This document shows, one piece after another, positions 8,031-16,992 of a stretch of DNA of 64,000 nt (positions within the stretch are counted from its first letter, which is position 1; each line of letters starts with the position of its first letter). This DNA comes from M3007 sp038203695 (GTDB lineage: Bacteria; Bacteroidota; Bacteroidia; Chitinophagales; Saprospiraceae): the NCBI GenBank assembly GCA_038203695.1, contig JBBRDQ010000003.1:1-64000 (forward strand), read 5' to 3'. The notes under the pieces were generated by a model. That model made no database searches, was not told the DNA's origin, and saw nothing but the letters and a program-made list of their open reading frames with translations. A program made the translations under genes and the position numbers.

Positions 8031-11000
8031 ATGGTACGCTTTTTATGGATCGGGCTGTTATTCCATACAGTCCTGGGAGCACTATGCGCGCAAAAAAAGG
8101 TGTTGCCCGTGCGCATCGACGGAAAATGGGGCTACATCAGTATCACCGGTAAAGTGGTCGTACCTCCCAAATACGACGCGCTGGCGGAAGAAAATACCCC
8201 TTACTATGGGCCGGGCAAACAACGACCCAGCGAGTACAGAATGGTATCGGTCGGCGATCGCTGCGGTCTGCTCGACAAATACCGGCGGGAAACTTTTGCA
8301 CCGGTCTACCAGCGTATTCACATCCTTACCGATACGCTTTTTGCCGTTCGGACGGACAGCGGTTATTATGTCGTCAATCAACATGCACGGGTATTGCGTG
8401 ATGTGGGTGCCTGGGATGATGTACAAGCGCCAGAACCCGGTAATAAAGCCTGGACCGGGCTTTTACTGGTGAAAAAAGATTTCAAATGGGGCATAATCGA
8501 CTTGGAAGGCAACATCAAATTGCCGGCACAATATGCCGAGGTATGGCCGCAACGGGATTGTCCCGGATTATTTGTGGTAAGCAATCAGATGGGTGGACCC
8601 AAAGGCATGGTAGATGCGCAAAACAAGATCGTGTTGCGCCTGGAATATCTTGACTTAATGGCGCTGCAGGACAATTGCCTGGCGGTAAAAGACCTGGAAG
8701 GTTGGTCGATTACCGGCCGGTCCGGTCAGCAGCAATCGATCGATAAATATGTCGACGTGCGGCGCATCAACCGCCATTTTTATGCGCTTACGCAGGGCAA
8801 TGGCAGCGCCTTGTTTTCAGTAAAAGACAAAAAAATCGTAGCGGGTATGAATTTCAATTTTCGCTATGTGGCCATTGATGACGATTATATGGCCAAAACC
8901 AGACCCGATACGCTGCCAGTAAGTGTCATCGCGCCCAGTGCAAAGGTGTTGAAAATCGGGCGTTTTGAGGTCATCAGCATGTTGCCCGCTTCCATGGGGT
9001 ATTATCCGGTATCGATTTACGGCAACGTCAATAAGCGCTTCTGGGGATTGTGGAAACCCGGCACGGATAGTCTGTCGGCAGCCTGTGTGTACACCAAAAT
9101 ACACCCGTTCAAAGACAGCCTGGCCATTGTAGAACTCGATAAAAAACAGGGCGTGCTGAACAACCGCCTTCAGGAAATAATCCCGCCTGTTTTCAATGCC
9201 ATTGTTGTGGAAGGTAATTCCATCAAGGCGCGAACTGATACGTCGCTGGTCCTATTTGAAATCAATGCGGATCGGCAAATCAGTAAAGCGGAATCTTTTG
9301 GCAATGTATTAACCATCAAGGTGGCTGAACCCGATTCCTTCCTGGAATTGGCCCGCACCCCCATTCCCCGGCGTTTTGAATATGCCGATTATGACCTGGA
9401 GCGGGAGCGTTTCAGCATCATTGCAATGCACGGTTTCAGTTGGGTGCTCGACAAGGCATCTAATCTGTATGGTTTGCGCAAAGGCGATTCACTCCTGCTG
9501 GCACCTTTTGCCGAACAGGTAGTACTGGTCGGCAATCGCGATTTGGGACTGGTGTTTACGCGGGAAAAAACCACGCGGAACGCTTTTACCCACATGGCGA
9601 TTCGCGACCGGCAAACGCCCTTGTGCCGCATGGCATTGTTCGATTTTATCGAGGGGCGTTTTATCACGGATTTTACCTACCTCGGACTGCGCTACCGCGA
9701 TTTTATCACGCAAAATGCTGCTGTTTTTGTCGATTTGGAGGGTAAAATGGGGCTGATAACCAGTGCCGGGGTTGAAATGAAAACGCCCGGTGGCCAGCCG
9801 TTCCGATCCACTTTTATCGACGAATTTACCGATGGCAAGGCTCGTTTTGCCGCGACCGGAAAGCTAGTATCTATTGAAGAGAATGACGCCAACCGCACCT
9901 GGCCGATGCCGCCACTCAATTACCATTTTGAATTTACTGCGCCCCATGAAGCACCCGTAAGTATGCGGTTTCAGGAGTATTGTATCGAGCCGGTTGCAAC
10001 AGCGGATTCAGTGCGCTGGGGCGTGATCGATTCGCTGGGCCAGATGGTTATTCCTCCCCGCTACGATTATATCCAGGATGTTACCGGGAGTGGTATTATT
10101 GCCCGCAAGGGATTCAATTGGGGCGTACTTGATTTTAAGGGCGATACGATACTCGGCTTTCGTTACCGCTGGATTTCCGATTATGGCAATTACTGGAAAA
10201 TAGTGTTGCGCGATCCCAACGAATTCTTTTTTCCGTATGCACAAAAAGCGGCGGGTGTTGCCGCTACCGGGAATCGGTTTCCTGTCCTCCAGGATTCCTT
10301 ATGGGGATATGCCGATCCTGGCGGGCGTATGGCAATCGCGCCGGTCTACCGCGCTGCCGGTCTGTTCGACCAGGGACTAGCCCTCGTTTTTATGCGCGAT
10401 GCTCCCGCATTGATCGACACGCTGGGAAATGCGGTGGTGGCCCCCGGAATTTATAAAACCATAAAACGAGTGCCGGGTACGACGCTGCTGGGGGTGCAGC
10501 AAAACAAGAGCAAATCCTGGGAAATCCTCGATCCCGGCAGCAAAGATGCGCCCAAACAATCCTGGGAGTATTTTGATCCCATCGCGCCTGGCCTGATAAA
10601 AGTGGGCAATCAAAAAAAATACGGCCTCGTAAATGCAGCCGGCAAAATAATCGTGCCAGTTCAGTATGCTGATATTCAATGGCTTGATGGTAGTACGCTC
10701 GCCTTAAAATCGGCCGATGCAAATAAGTATTTTTTGGTAGATACGGCCGGCCGGCGCTTGTCTAAAATGAGTGCCGATAAAATTTTCCCGTTTTATAACA
10801 ATCGCGCCATTGCTCAAATGGGTGGTTATTCGTGCCTGATCGATAAAAAGGGACAATACCAACCGCTCTATGGCAAGGACCGCGCGTTATGCTGGTCGGA
10901 AGGATTTGCCGCCGTAGATATCAGTAACCGCAGAACCGGCAAAAATACCCGCAATAAATTCGCTTACCTCAACAGCGAAGGCGTAGATGAATTCGGCCTC

Positions 11001-11309
11001 GCCTGTTTCGACATAAAACCGTTTCAAAATGGTATTGGACAGGTGCGGAAAGGGTATTTCTGGGGCACGATCAATCGTTTCGGCTTGTATATTTCACCGC
11101 CTAAATATGTCAAAATCGACATCCGTCCCGATGGCGTACACGTTAAAGTGCCCACGATGATGGGCCTGACCGATAAACGAGGAAACATCATCCTTCCGGC
11201 AAAATATGACCGCGTCGAAATTGTCGGCGGCGCTTATTTCCGGGTAGAACGCGGCGATAAGGTCGGCTACCGGAAATTGAACGGCGACTGGGTCTGGAAA
11301 CTGGATTAA
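8031..11309 (+). CDS. Secreted WG-repeat protein
   Basis: 1092 residues from the ATG at 8031, chosen because it begins a signal peptide (MVRFLWIGLLFHTVLGALCAQ). An upstream in-frame ATG at 7971 lies inside the inverted repeat. The protein is built of many copies of the WG (KWG) beta repeat, in the form W-G-x-I-D-x-x-G-x-x-x-x-P-x-x-Y-D. Examples are KWGYISITGKVVVPPKYDAL, RWGVIDSLGQMVIPPRYDY, WGVLDFKGD, WGYADPGGRMAIAPVY, YGLVNAAGKIIVPVQYADI and GLTDKRGNIILPAKYDRV. Such repeats probably form a solenoid or propeller used for binding; no catalytic function is known. No T9SS tail is present, so it probably stays in the periplasm. A terminator follows between it and the convergent amylase gene. Confidence 0.8.
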   Translation: MVRFLWIGLLFHTVLGALCAQKKVLPVRIDGKWGYISITGKVVVPPKYDALAEENTPYYGPGKQRPSEYRMVSVGDRCGLLDKYRRETFAPVYQRIHILTDTLFAVRTDSGYYVVNQHARVLRDVGAWDDVQAPEPGNKAWTGLLLVKKDFKWGIIDLEGNIKLPAQYAEVWPQRDCPGLFVVSNQMGGPKGMVDAQNKIVLRLEYLDLMALQDNCLAVKDLEGWSITGRSGQQQSIDKYVDVRRINRHFYALTQGNGSALFSVKDKKIVAGMNFNFRYVAIDDDYMAKTRPDTLPVSVIAPSAKVLKIGRFEVISMLPASMGYYPVSIYGNVNKRFWGLWKPGTDSLSAACVYTKIHPFKDSLAIVELDKKQGVLNNRLQEIIPPVFNAIVVEGNSIKARTDTSLVLFEINADRQISKAESFGNVLTIKVAEPDSFLELARTPIPRRFEYADYDLERERFSIIAMHGFSWVLDKASNLYGLRKGDSLLLAPFAEQVVLVGNRDLGLVFTREKTTRNAFTHMAIRDRQTPLCRMALFDFIEGRFITDFTYLGLRYRDFITQNAAVFVDLEGKMGLITSAGVEMKTPGGQPFRSTFIDEFTDGKARFAATGKLVSIEENDANRTWPMPPLNYHFEFTAPHEAPVSMRFQEYCIEPVATADSVRWGVIDSLGQMVIPPRYDYIQDVTGSGIIARKGFNWGVLDFKGDTILGFRYRWISDYGNYWKIVLRDPNEFFFPYAQKAAGVAATGNRFPVLQDSLWGYADPGGRMAIAPVYRAAGLFDQGLALVFMRDAPALIDTLGNAVVAPGIYKTIKRVPGTTLLGVQQNKSKSWEILDPGSKDAPKQSWEYFDPIAPGLIKVGNQKKYGLVNAAGKIIVPVQYADIQWLDGSTLALKSADANKYFLVDTAGRRLSKMSADKIFPFYNNRAIAQMGGYSCLIDKKGQYQPLYGKDRALCWSEGFAAVDISNRRTGKNTRNKFAYLNSEGVDEFGLACFDIKPFQNGIGQVRKGYFWGTINRFGLYISPPKYVKIDIRPDGVHVKVPTMMGLTDKRGNIILPAKYDRVEIVGGAYFRVERGDKVGYRKLNGDWVWKLD

Positions 11310-11320
11310 TTCGCGGATTT

Positions 11321-11371
11321 AAAAAACGCGGATGCGGACGGATTTTTTGATCCGTTTACACCCGCGTTTTT
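11321..11371. terminator. Bidirectional terminator between WG-repeat and amylase genes
   Basis: Outer arms AAAAACGCGG and CCGCGTTTTT enclose an inner ACGGAT/ATCCGT stem. A-rich and T-rich flanks on both sides fit termination of both convergent genes. Confidence 0.7.
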
Positions 11372-11400
11372 GCAAATCAGCGTGTCCTCAATGTCCCAAT

Positions 11401-14091
11401 TTACAGTTTAACCAACTTCACCTGTTGCCGCAGCCCAGCCGACTGGGCGGTCAGTACATACACGCCGCTGCGCAGATTTTCAAAATTGCCATTAAAGGCA
11501 TCCTGAATTTTTGAAACGGTGCCCTGCACATCGATGACGCGTTTACCGTTCAGATCGAACAATTCCAGGTGAATTTCGGCGCGGTCGGAAATGCCTTCCA
11601 CCCTAAAATAAACCTGCCCATTGGTCGGATTCGGATACACCGTAATGGCGGCGGCGGTGGGTGTCACGTCGTTGGTGGCCGTAACAGTACCCGATTCATC
11701 CTGGGGTGCCAGATTGCCCGGTGAGGAGCGGGTATTCACCGTTGTCGGCGCGGTGTACGTGGTATTTACCCACACTTTTTGTCCCAGTTGGGTCGATGTG
11801 CCATTTTTTACTTTGATAGTTACCCATTTTGCCGATGCCGGATTGTGCGTCAGCGTGAGCGGCGCGGCGGCGGTAGCGACGCCGGTCGCCTGGGCCAGTA
11901 GGGTAGTGCCGCTGGCGTTGTAGATCGCTACATTGAGCGTGCGACCATCGACTTCCGGGTATACTTTGCAGGTAATGGTCGACGTGACGGCGGTGTAAAT
12001 CCGTCCGGCAGTCCGCTGTGCGGTCGAATTATCGGGCAATTTGCCACCTTGTTTCAACGATTTTACGTTGCTGTCGCCCAGATCGTCGGCCATCTCCCAC
12101 TCCTGTACGGTTTGAGCGCTGCGGCTCGGCGCATACGTCGCCAGATAATTGTACATATCCTGTACGGTGGTAAAAGTAACGCCCGCTGGTTTGGGTGCCC
12201 AGATGGAATACCCGTGGCCGCGTGCGCCCGCAATAGTATGGCTAACCGGTGCGGTCTTTATGAGCACCCGGCCGTCGGCAAACACGCGCGAGGTCGTCAC
12301 GCCATGCGCGCCCGAATAGTCGTACAGATCCGTGTTGTACCAGGATGTATTGCCGACGGTCACATACACTTCCTGATCCTGCGTATTATTGGCAGCGGTA
12401 TTGTAAAAATCGGTGATGCCGATCAAAGCCTTGCCATTGCGTTCGATCACCAGGTGGTCGCCACTTGTGCCTTTCTGGTAAAAAGGCGCGGAGGTGCCGG
12501 TCAAAGACGTAGGCACGCCGTAATCGCCGTTTTTAAACTGCAATTGCTGGTGCGCCTGGATGATGTTGACAATGTCGTTGCGCACCGGCAGATCGGTGGT
12601 GCTGGTCGGCAGGTGACTAAAACGTTTGCCAGTTGTGCCGACATCGAACAGGTCTTCAAAAAAGACCGTGGGATTGCCGTCCATGGCAAAGATAGTGGCA
12701 TACGCGGCGAACAGGCGTGGTTCGCGCGGGTCGATGTGCTGGCCGTTACCGCCGAGTTCCTGACCGGTATTCCAGCCACTGGCGGTGCCGAGCGGTTGTG
12801 AATAATTGCCGTTGGTCGACAGGTACGGCCGGAAGGTATCGTGGTTATTGACAAACGGGCAGGTGCGGTGCACGCGCTGGGTAGCGTAGTTGTAAAAGCG
12901 CTTGTCCTGTTGTTCACCCGGCAGACTCTGCATATTGTAACCGCCGGTGCCGAGCACCATGCTGTAGATACCGCCGCTCGGACTGTATCCGCGCAGGGCA
13001 AAGTCGAACGTACCGGTATGTTCTTCCGTGCCGCTGCGCACATTGAGCACATAGTTGTCCAGTTCGGTTTTCGTGCCGATCCATTCGCCGATATTGAGCA
13101 TCGCCTCGCCGCCCTGGGCAAAAGGGGAGATGACGTATTTCGTGTTGTAAATCAGGTCTTCCTGCACATAAATCGGGAAGTGTTTCACGGCATCCCAGCG
13201 CCAGCCATCCACGCCGGTTTGTTTTTTGTACCACATGATCCAGTTGCGGGCATTGTCGCGCATGTGATTCGAGGCTTGCCCCGGATTGATATAAGGCCGC
13301 GTGATGCCGACGATGGTCGCCGAACCGGAAGTTGGAATGTTCGAACTTTGGCCATAAGCGCTGCTTTCATACGAAATATCCGGTCCGAAAAACGCGGAGC
13401 AGATATCGCCGGTCGTGCAGTTATTATTCAGATTCGGGTAAAAATTCGGATAATTCTTGGGCCAGCGACCGCTGCGCGTCCAGTAATCATTCTGGGAATC
13501 GTCGATCAATGGCGTAGCGTACGAGACATACCGGAAGTTTTTGTAACCGTTCGAATTGACCATTGAATACGACATTTCCGGGTCTTGCCCGCCCGTGCCC
13601 GCATTGGGGCCGGCACCATCCACGTGGTTGAGCACGACGTCCTGAATGACTTCCATGCCGTTGGCGTGCAGGACGCCGATCATGCGCAGCAGTTCGTCCT
13701 TATTGCCCATGCGCGTGCGCACATTGAGCGAGTCCGAGCCGCCCTTTTGATACTTATCGCCCAGATCATACTGGTCGAACGGGCTGTAACCAACCGAACC
13801 GGTGGAGCCATTTTTATAGGATGGCGGTACCCAGATCGCATCGATGCCCATCGCTTTCAGGCGCGGTGCCAGTTCGGTCAGGTAGTTGCTCCAGCGATTG
13901 GGAAAGTTGTCGTTGCGGTAGTCCCACCAAAAGCCCTGAACGACTACCTTTTTGACTTTGTTCGCTTGCGCGTGTACGTCGCCGGTGGCCAGGAACAGCG
14001 CGCAAAGGCCCAATAACAGTGGTAAACAGATTTTTTTTAAAAACGGAAGCGGGCGAGGAGCCGGCGGGGGATGATGGATGATGAATTGCAT
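11401..14091 (-). CDS. T9SS-exported GH13 alpha-amylase
   Basis: 896 residues with a long signal peptide ending DVHAQA near residue 42. The GH13 barrel follows. Region I is DVVLNH (151-156), region II GWRWDAVKH with nucleophile Asp300, region III GEWIG with acid/base Glu336, and region IV FVNNHD with Asp418. The set is complete, so it is probably an active starch- or glycogen-cleaving enzyme. A fungal-amylase-like C-terminal part and a beta domain follow. The last 80 or so residues, starting at ITVYPNPTNGQVYF, are a T9SS type A sorting domain, which predicts release or anchoring outside the cell. A second GH13 enzyme (25285-27183) is a lipoprotein, so the two may act at different sites. A possible -7 element (TATGTTTG, minus strand) is at 14213-14220. 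Confidence 0.93.
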   Translation of the reverse strand: MQFIIHHPPPAPRPLPFLKKICLPLLLGLCALFLATGDVHAQANKVKKVVVQGFWWDYRNDNFPNRWSNYLTELAPRLKAMGIDAIWVPPSYKNGSTGSVGYSPFDQYDLGDKYQKGGSDSLNVRTRMGNKDELLRMIGVLHANGMEVIQDVVLNHVDGAGPNAGTGGQDPEMSYSMVNSNGYKNFRYVSYATPLIDDSQNDYWTRSGRWPKNYPNFYPNLNNNCTTGDICSAFFGPDISYESSAYGQSSNIPTSGSATIVGITRPYINPGQASNHMRDNARNWIMWYKKQTGVDGWRWDAVKHFPIYVQEDLIYNTKYVISPFAQGGEAMLNIGEWIGTKTELDNYVLNVRSGTEEHTGTFDFALRGYSPSGGIYSMVLGTGGYNMQSLPGEQQDKRFYNYATQRVHRTCPFVNNHDTFRPYLSTNGNYSQPLGTASGWNTGQELGGNGQHIDPREPRLFAAYATIFAMDGNPTVFFEDLFDVGTTGKRFSHLPTSTTDLPVRNDIVNIIQAHQQLQFKNGDYGVPTSLTGTSAPFYQKGTSGDHLVIERNGKALIGITDFYNTAANNTQDQEVYVTVGNTSWYNTDLYDYSGAHGVTTSRVFADGRVLIKTAPVSHTIAGARGHGYSIWAPKPAGVTFTTVQDMYNYLATYAPSRSAQTVQEWEMADDLGDSNVKSLKQGGKLPDNSTAQRTAGRIYTAVTSTITCKVYPEVDGRTLNVAIYNASGTTLLAQATGVATAAAPLTLTHNPASAKWVTIKVKNGTSTQLGQKVWVNTTYTAPTTVNTRSSPGNLAPQDESGTVTATNDVTPTAAAITVYPNPTNGQVYFRVEGISDRAEIHLELFDLNGKRVIDVQGTVSKIQDAFNGNFENLRSGVYVLTAQSAGLRQQVKLVKL

Positions 14092-14331
14092 GAAAATAAT
14101 AATTTAAGTATGAAAAAAGTAAGCGTAATCAGCGCTTGAATAGCCGCCTCTCTCAGTACTCCCAAAATACCCTATAGCGGCCAATAAATATTTTCATGGA
14201 TCATCTTCCGTGCAAACATAACATTTTTTTAGATATTTAGTAGTCGGAATAAAATTTGACGGAAAAGGTAATACAGGAAAGAAAGAATAGGTTTTGCAAA
14301 ATGGGGTAAAACCGGTTGGTTAGCCCGCCTC

Positions 14332-15290
14332 CATGGCTTTCCAGACAGAGCGTACCGAAAAAATCACTAATTGCCCCTTACCCCGCGTGTCATTTCGAAC
14401 GTAGAGAGAAATCTGACCGGGCGTAAGTTACCCTCGGCCAGTTTTCTCTCTACGTTCGAATTGACACGAACTGGAATCTGTTGTTGCGAAAAACGCCGGG
14501 CTGATGGTCGAGGTGTTATGATCGCATTCACCGCTTTCCTTGTGAAAAACGACGCAATTGCCCCTTACCCCACGTGTCATTTCGAACGTAGAGAGAAATG
14601 TGGCCGGGGGCTATTGGACTGTTTTACGCCCGGCCAGATTTCTCACTGCGTTCGAACTGACACGAACTGGGGGCTGTTGTTGCGAAAACGCTGGTCAGGA
14701 TTGTGACTATTCATGGCTTTCCAGACAGAGCGTACCGAAAAAATCACTAGTTTCCCCTTACCCCGCGTGTCATTTCGAACGCAGTGAGAAATCTGGCCAG
14801 GGGCTATTGAACTGTTTTACGCCGGGCCAGATTTCTCTCTACGTTCGAAATGACACGAACTGGAGGCTGTTGTTGCGAAAAGCGCCTGGCGGATGGTCGA
14901 GGTGTGATGATCGGATTCACCACTTTCGTTAGAAAAACGCGGTAATTTCCCCTTACCCCACGTGTCATTTCGAACGTAGAGAGAAATCAGGCCAGGGGCG
15001 ATTGGACTGTTTTACGCCTGGCCAGATTTCTCACTGCGTTCGAAATGACACGAACTGGAGGCTGTTGTTGCGAAAAACGCCTCGCTGATGGTCGCGGTGT
15101 TATGATCGAATTCACTATTTTCTTTATAAAAAACGACGTAATTGCCCCTTACCCCGCGTGTCATTTCGAACCCTCTTTCAGGGTGAGAAATCTGGCCGGG
15201 CGTAAGTTACCCTCGGCCAGATTTCTCTCTACGTTCGAAATGACACGAACTGGGGGCTGTTGTTGCGAAAAACGCCCGGCCAAGCAGGCT
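14332..15290. repeat. Array of five tandem units of about 190 bp, each with a long palindrome
   Basis: Palindromes begin with CGTGTCATTTCGAAC and end with its near-complement. They lie at 14386-14468, 14573-14664, 14766-14857, 14961-15052 and 15157-15247. Starts are 187, 193, 195 and 196 bases apart. Spacers share GAACTGG, CTGTTGTTGCGAAAA, GGTCGAGGTGT-like and TTGCCCCTTACCCC-like segments, and CATGGCTTTCCAGACAGAG precedes copies 1 and 3 (14332 and 14712). Loops are of two kinds: GGGCGTAAGTTACCCTCGG in copies 1 and 5, and GGGGCTATTGGACTGTTTTA-like in 2, 3 and 4. No transposase is nearby. Confidence 0.9.
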
Positions 15291-15392
15291 GCATGATGAA
15301 ATTTTAGGCTCCAAATTCACATGGCCGGAAAAAGCAATCATCCCCTGCTCACCCCTCCGCAAAACATTCCCAAAATTAAACTTTCAATAATT

Positions 15393-15423
15393 TTTGAAAA
15401 CTCAGAAATTTCGTGTTACTTTG
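15393..15423 (+). promoter_or_regulatory. Probable promoter of the DCC-family gene
   Basis: TTTG at 15393-15396, a 19-base spacer, then TTACTTTG at 15416-15423, one mismatch from TAnnTTTG. The ATG follows 20 bases later at 15444. Confidence 0.45.
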
Positions 15424-15443
15424 TGGTACTAAAACACCACAGT

Positions 15444-16124
15444 ATGCAAACGCTTGAAAATAAAGTAATTATCTACGATGATGTCTGCCCGATGTGCAAC
15501 GCCTATACGGGCGGTTTCGTGCGTTTAGGCTGGCTCCGGCAGCGCAGCGGTTTTGTCAACGCCACGCCCGAACTCCTGCAAAAACTCGATCTGGACCGCG
15601 CCCGCCATGAGATACCGCTCCTGGATACCGAGACCGGCGAAGTATTATATGGCCTGGATGCCTTGTTCTTAATCCTGGGCACGCGCTTTCCAATCCTGCG
15701 CCCTTTATTCCGCAGCCGCCTGTTCCGCGCGCCCCTGTATCAACTCTACCAGATCATCACTTTCAACCGGCGCATCATTGCCGGTACTACGCCGCCCACA
15801 CAAGGGTTCAACTGTGCCCCGGACGTCAATCTGTTTTATCGCTGGCTGTATATCGGCCTGGCGCTGACCGGGATTGCTGCGCTGGTTGCGCCACTGTCGG
15901 CCGCACTCACTCCGGTCGGCATTGTCACGCTGGGATTCCATAGCGTTATCCTGCTGGCCGGGGTAGTTGCCACGCCAAAACTGGATTTTATCGGCCACTG
16001 GGTTACGTTGCTATTGCTTAATTTGTTACTGATCCATCTTTTGCCGACAGCGGCGATGGTACAAATCGGGGTGCTGGCATTGATCGGCTGGATGTGGTAT
16101 AAAAGATGGCACCTGGTCTGGTAA
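15444..16124 (+). CDS. DCC-family thiol-disulfide oxidoreductase-like membrane protein (DUF393)
   Basis: 226 residues from the ATG at 15444. An upstream in-frame ATG at 15321 lies before the promoter-like sequence and adds an unlikely N-terminus. Residues 8-20 (VIIYDDVCPMCNA) carry the thioredoxin-like CPMC motif (Cys15, Cys18) of the DCC family. The C-terminal half (about 125-226) has about four hydrophobic helices, so the protein is membrane-anchored. DCC proteins are named for the Asp-Cys-Cys pattern, and their substrates are mostly unknown. It is followed by an Isc-type ferredoxin with its own promoter, so a shared redox role is possible but only inferred. Confidence 0.75.
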   Translation: MQTLENKVIIYDDVCPMCNAYTGGFVRLGWLRQRSGFVNATPELLQKLDLDRARHEIPLLDTETGEVLYGLDALFLILGTRFPILRPLFRSRLFRAPLYQLYQIITFNRRIIAGTTPPTQGFNCAPDVNLFYRWLYIGLALTGIAALVAPLSAALTPVGIVTLGFHSVILLAGVVATPKLDFIGHWVTLLLLNLLLIHLLPTAAMVQIGVLALIGWMWYKRWHLVW

Positions 16125-16211
16125 CCAGTGACAAGGGCTTGACGGTACGGCAAACCGCTATTTAACGACCCGCCCCGGCCGATAACCGGTATTTTTTCAA
16201 ACTCAAGCACC

Positions 16212-16246
16212 TTGTTGATTGTTATCAGCCTTAAATTCTATCTTTG
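16212..16246 (+). promoter_or_regulatory. Promoter of the ferredoxin gene
   Basis: TTG at 16212-16214 and 16215-16217, then the perfect -7 element TATCTTTG at 16239-16246, with a 21-base spacer from the second TTG. It is immediately followed by the palindrome TTTGCCGGCAAA at 16255-16266, around or just after the expected transcription start. Confidence 0.65.
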
Positions 16247-16274
16247 CGCGCATTTTTGCCGGCAAACCAACTTT

Positions 16275-16616
16275 ATGGCTACAATTACTTATCAGTTTGA
16301 AGATACGAGTATCCCCACCAAAACGGTGACGGGCGATTTTTTGGATATGTCTGTGCTGGAACTCACGGAAGAACACGATGTCCACCTCAATCACAACTGT
16401 GGCGGCGTATGCGCCTGCTCCACCTGCCATATCTACGTGGAAAAAGGGGAACATTTCATCGAGGAAATTTCCGATAAAGAAGAAGATTTTATTGATCGCG
16501 CCATCAACCCGCGACTGGAAAGCCGACTGGCCTGCCAGTGTGTTCTCCTGGTTGCAGACGCCGATATCACTGTCACCATTCCCAATCAAAAGGGCATTAT
16601 CGGCCACGAACATTGA
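16275..16616 (+). CDS. fdx: 2Fe-2S ferredoxin, Isc/adrenodoxin type
   Basis: 113 residues from the ATG at 16275. A longer in-frame version from 16212 begins at the -35-like element and is rejected. The 2Fe-2S ligands are in the C-x5-C-x2-C...C pattern: Cys42, Cys48 and Cys51 in NCGGVCACSTCH, then Cys87 in LACQC. This is the ferredoxin type that supplies electrons for iron-sulfur cluster assembly in ISC systems. The neighbour 127 bases downstream is IscX, which supports that role. No iscS, iscU or iscA is in the window, so the main assembly genes must be elsewhere or replaced by another system. Confidence 0.88.
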   Translation: MATITYQFEDTSIPTKTVTGDFLDMSVLELTEEHDVHLNHNCGGVCACSTCHIYVEKGEHFIEEISDKEEDFIDRAINPRLESRLACQCVLLVADADITVTIPNQKGIIGHEH

Positions 16617-16636
16617 TGCCACGCCCGAACTGGCAT
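16616..16636 (+). repeat. Small hairpin at the ferredoxin stop codon
   Basis: ATGCCA and TGGCAT arms start at the last base of the stop. There is no T-run. Further on, AATTCGTA-type direct repeats fill 16704-16735 before iscX. Confidence 0.4.
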
Positions 16637-16743
16637 ACATGTAATAATCGCTTATCATTCAATGCGTTAATACTAATTTAAGCACCGTTCGGCCATCAAA
16701 AAAATTCGTAATTCGTAATTTTTAATTCGTAATTAAACACAAC

Positions 16744-16992
16744 ATGCCTTTTCAGGATTTTGACAATATGCCCATCGGGTGGGCCGACCATGAAGATATC
16801 GCCATGGCGCTCTACGAACGTTTCGGTGCCGAATTCGACGAAGGCAAAATTTATCGCGTCCGCTTTACGCAACTGCTGGAATGGATTCTGGAAATTTCGA
16901 ATTTCGAAGGCACGCGCGAAACATCCAATGAAAGTCACCTGGAACAAATCCAGGCTAAATGGGTCTACGAATGGAGAGCCGACAACCGCTAG
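16744..16992 (+). CDS. iscX: IscX-like iron-sulfur assembly accessory protein
   Basis: 82 residues, slightly longer than the family's usual 65-70. The IscX features are visible: WADHEDIAMALYERF, then VRFTQLLEWILEI, then SNESHLEQIQAKWVYEW near the end. IscX is a small acidic protein that binds iron and the cysteine desulfurase IscS and modulates cluster assembly. The ATG at 16744 is taken as the start, though the Met at residue 9 would give the classical length. It follows the ferredoxin gene, the same partner pairing known from proteobacterial isc operons. Its 3' end overlaps the next gene. Confidence 0.8.
   Translation: MPFQDFDNMPIGWADHEDIAMALYERFGAEFDEGKIYRVRFTQLLEWILEISNFEGTRETSNESHLEQIQAKWVYEWRADNR

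Larger units (their letters stand above)
14092..15443. other. 1.35-kb gene-free region dominated by a palindromic repeat array
   Basis: No credible gene was seen. Short open frames here translate the repeats in-frame (peptides such as CHFERSEK) and are artefacts. The left 240 bases hold the upstream region of the amylase gene. From 14332 to about 15290 the sequence is the repeat array described separately. The right end carries the promoter of the DCC-family gene. Confidence 0.8.

Noticed and set aside
12049..13566. Plus-strand frames of 250 and 241 codons opposite the T9SS amylase gene
   Set aside because: The minus-strand GH13 protein is complete with all catalytic motifs; the opposite frames have no recognisable domain.
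14332..15290. Possible CRISPR array
   Set aside because: The repeated units are about 190 bp, contain long palindromes and have conserved rather than unique spacers; no cas genes are present.
14371..15296. Three open frames of 83-124 codons inside the repeat array
   Set aside because: They translate the palindromic repeats themselves, share identical peptides in several copies, and have no start signals or recognisable domains.
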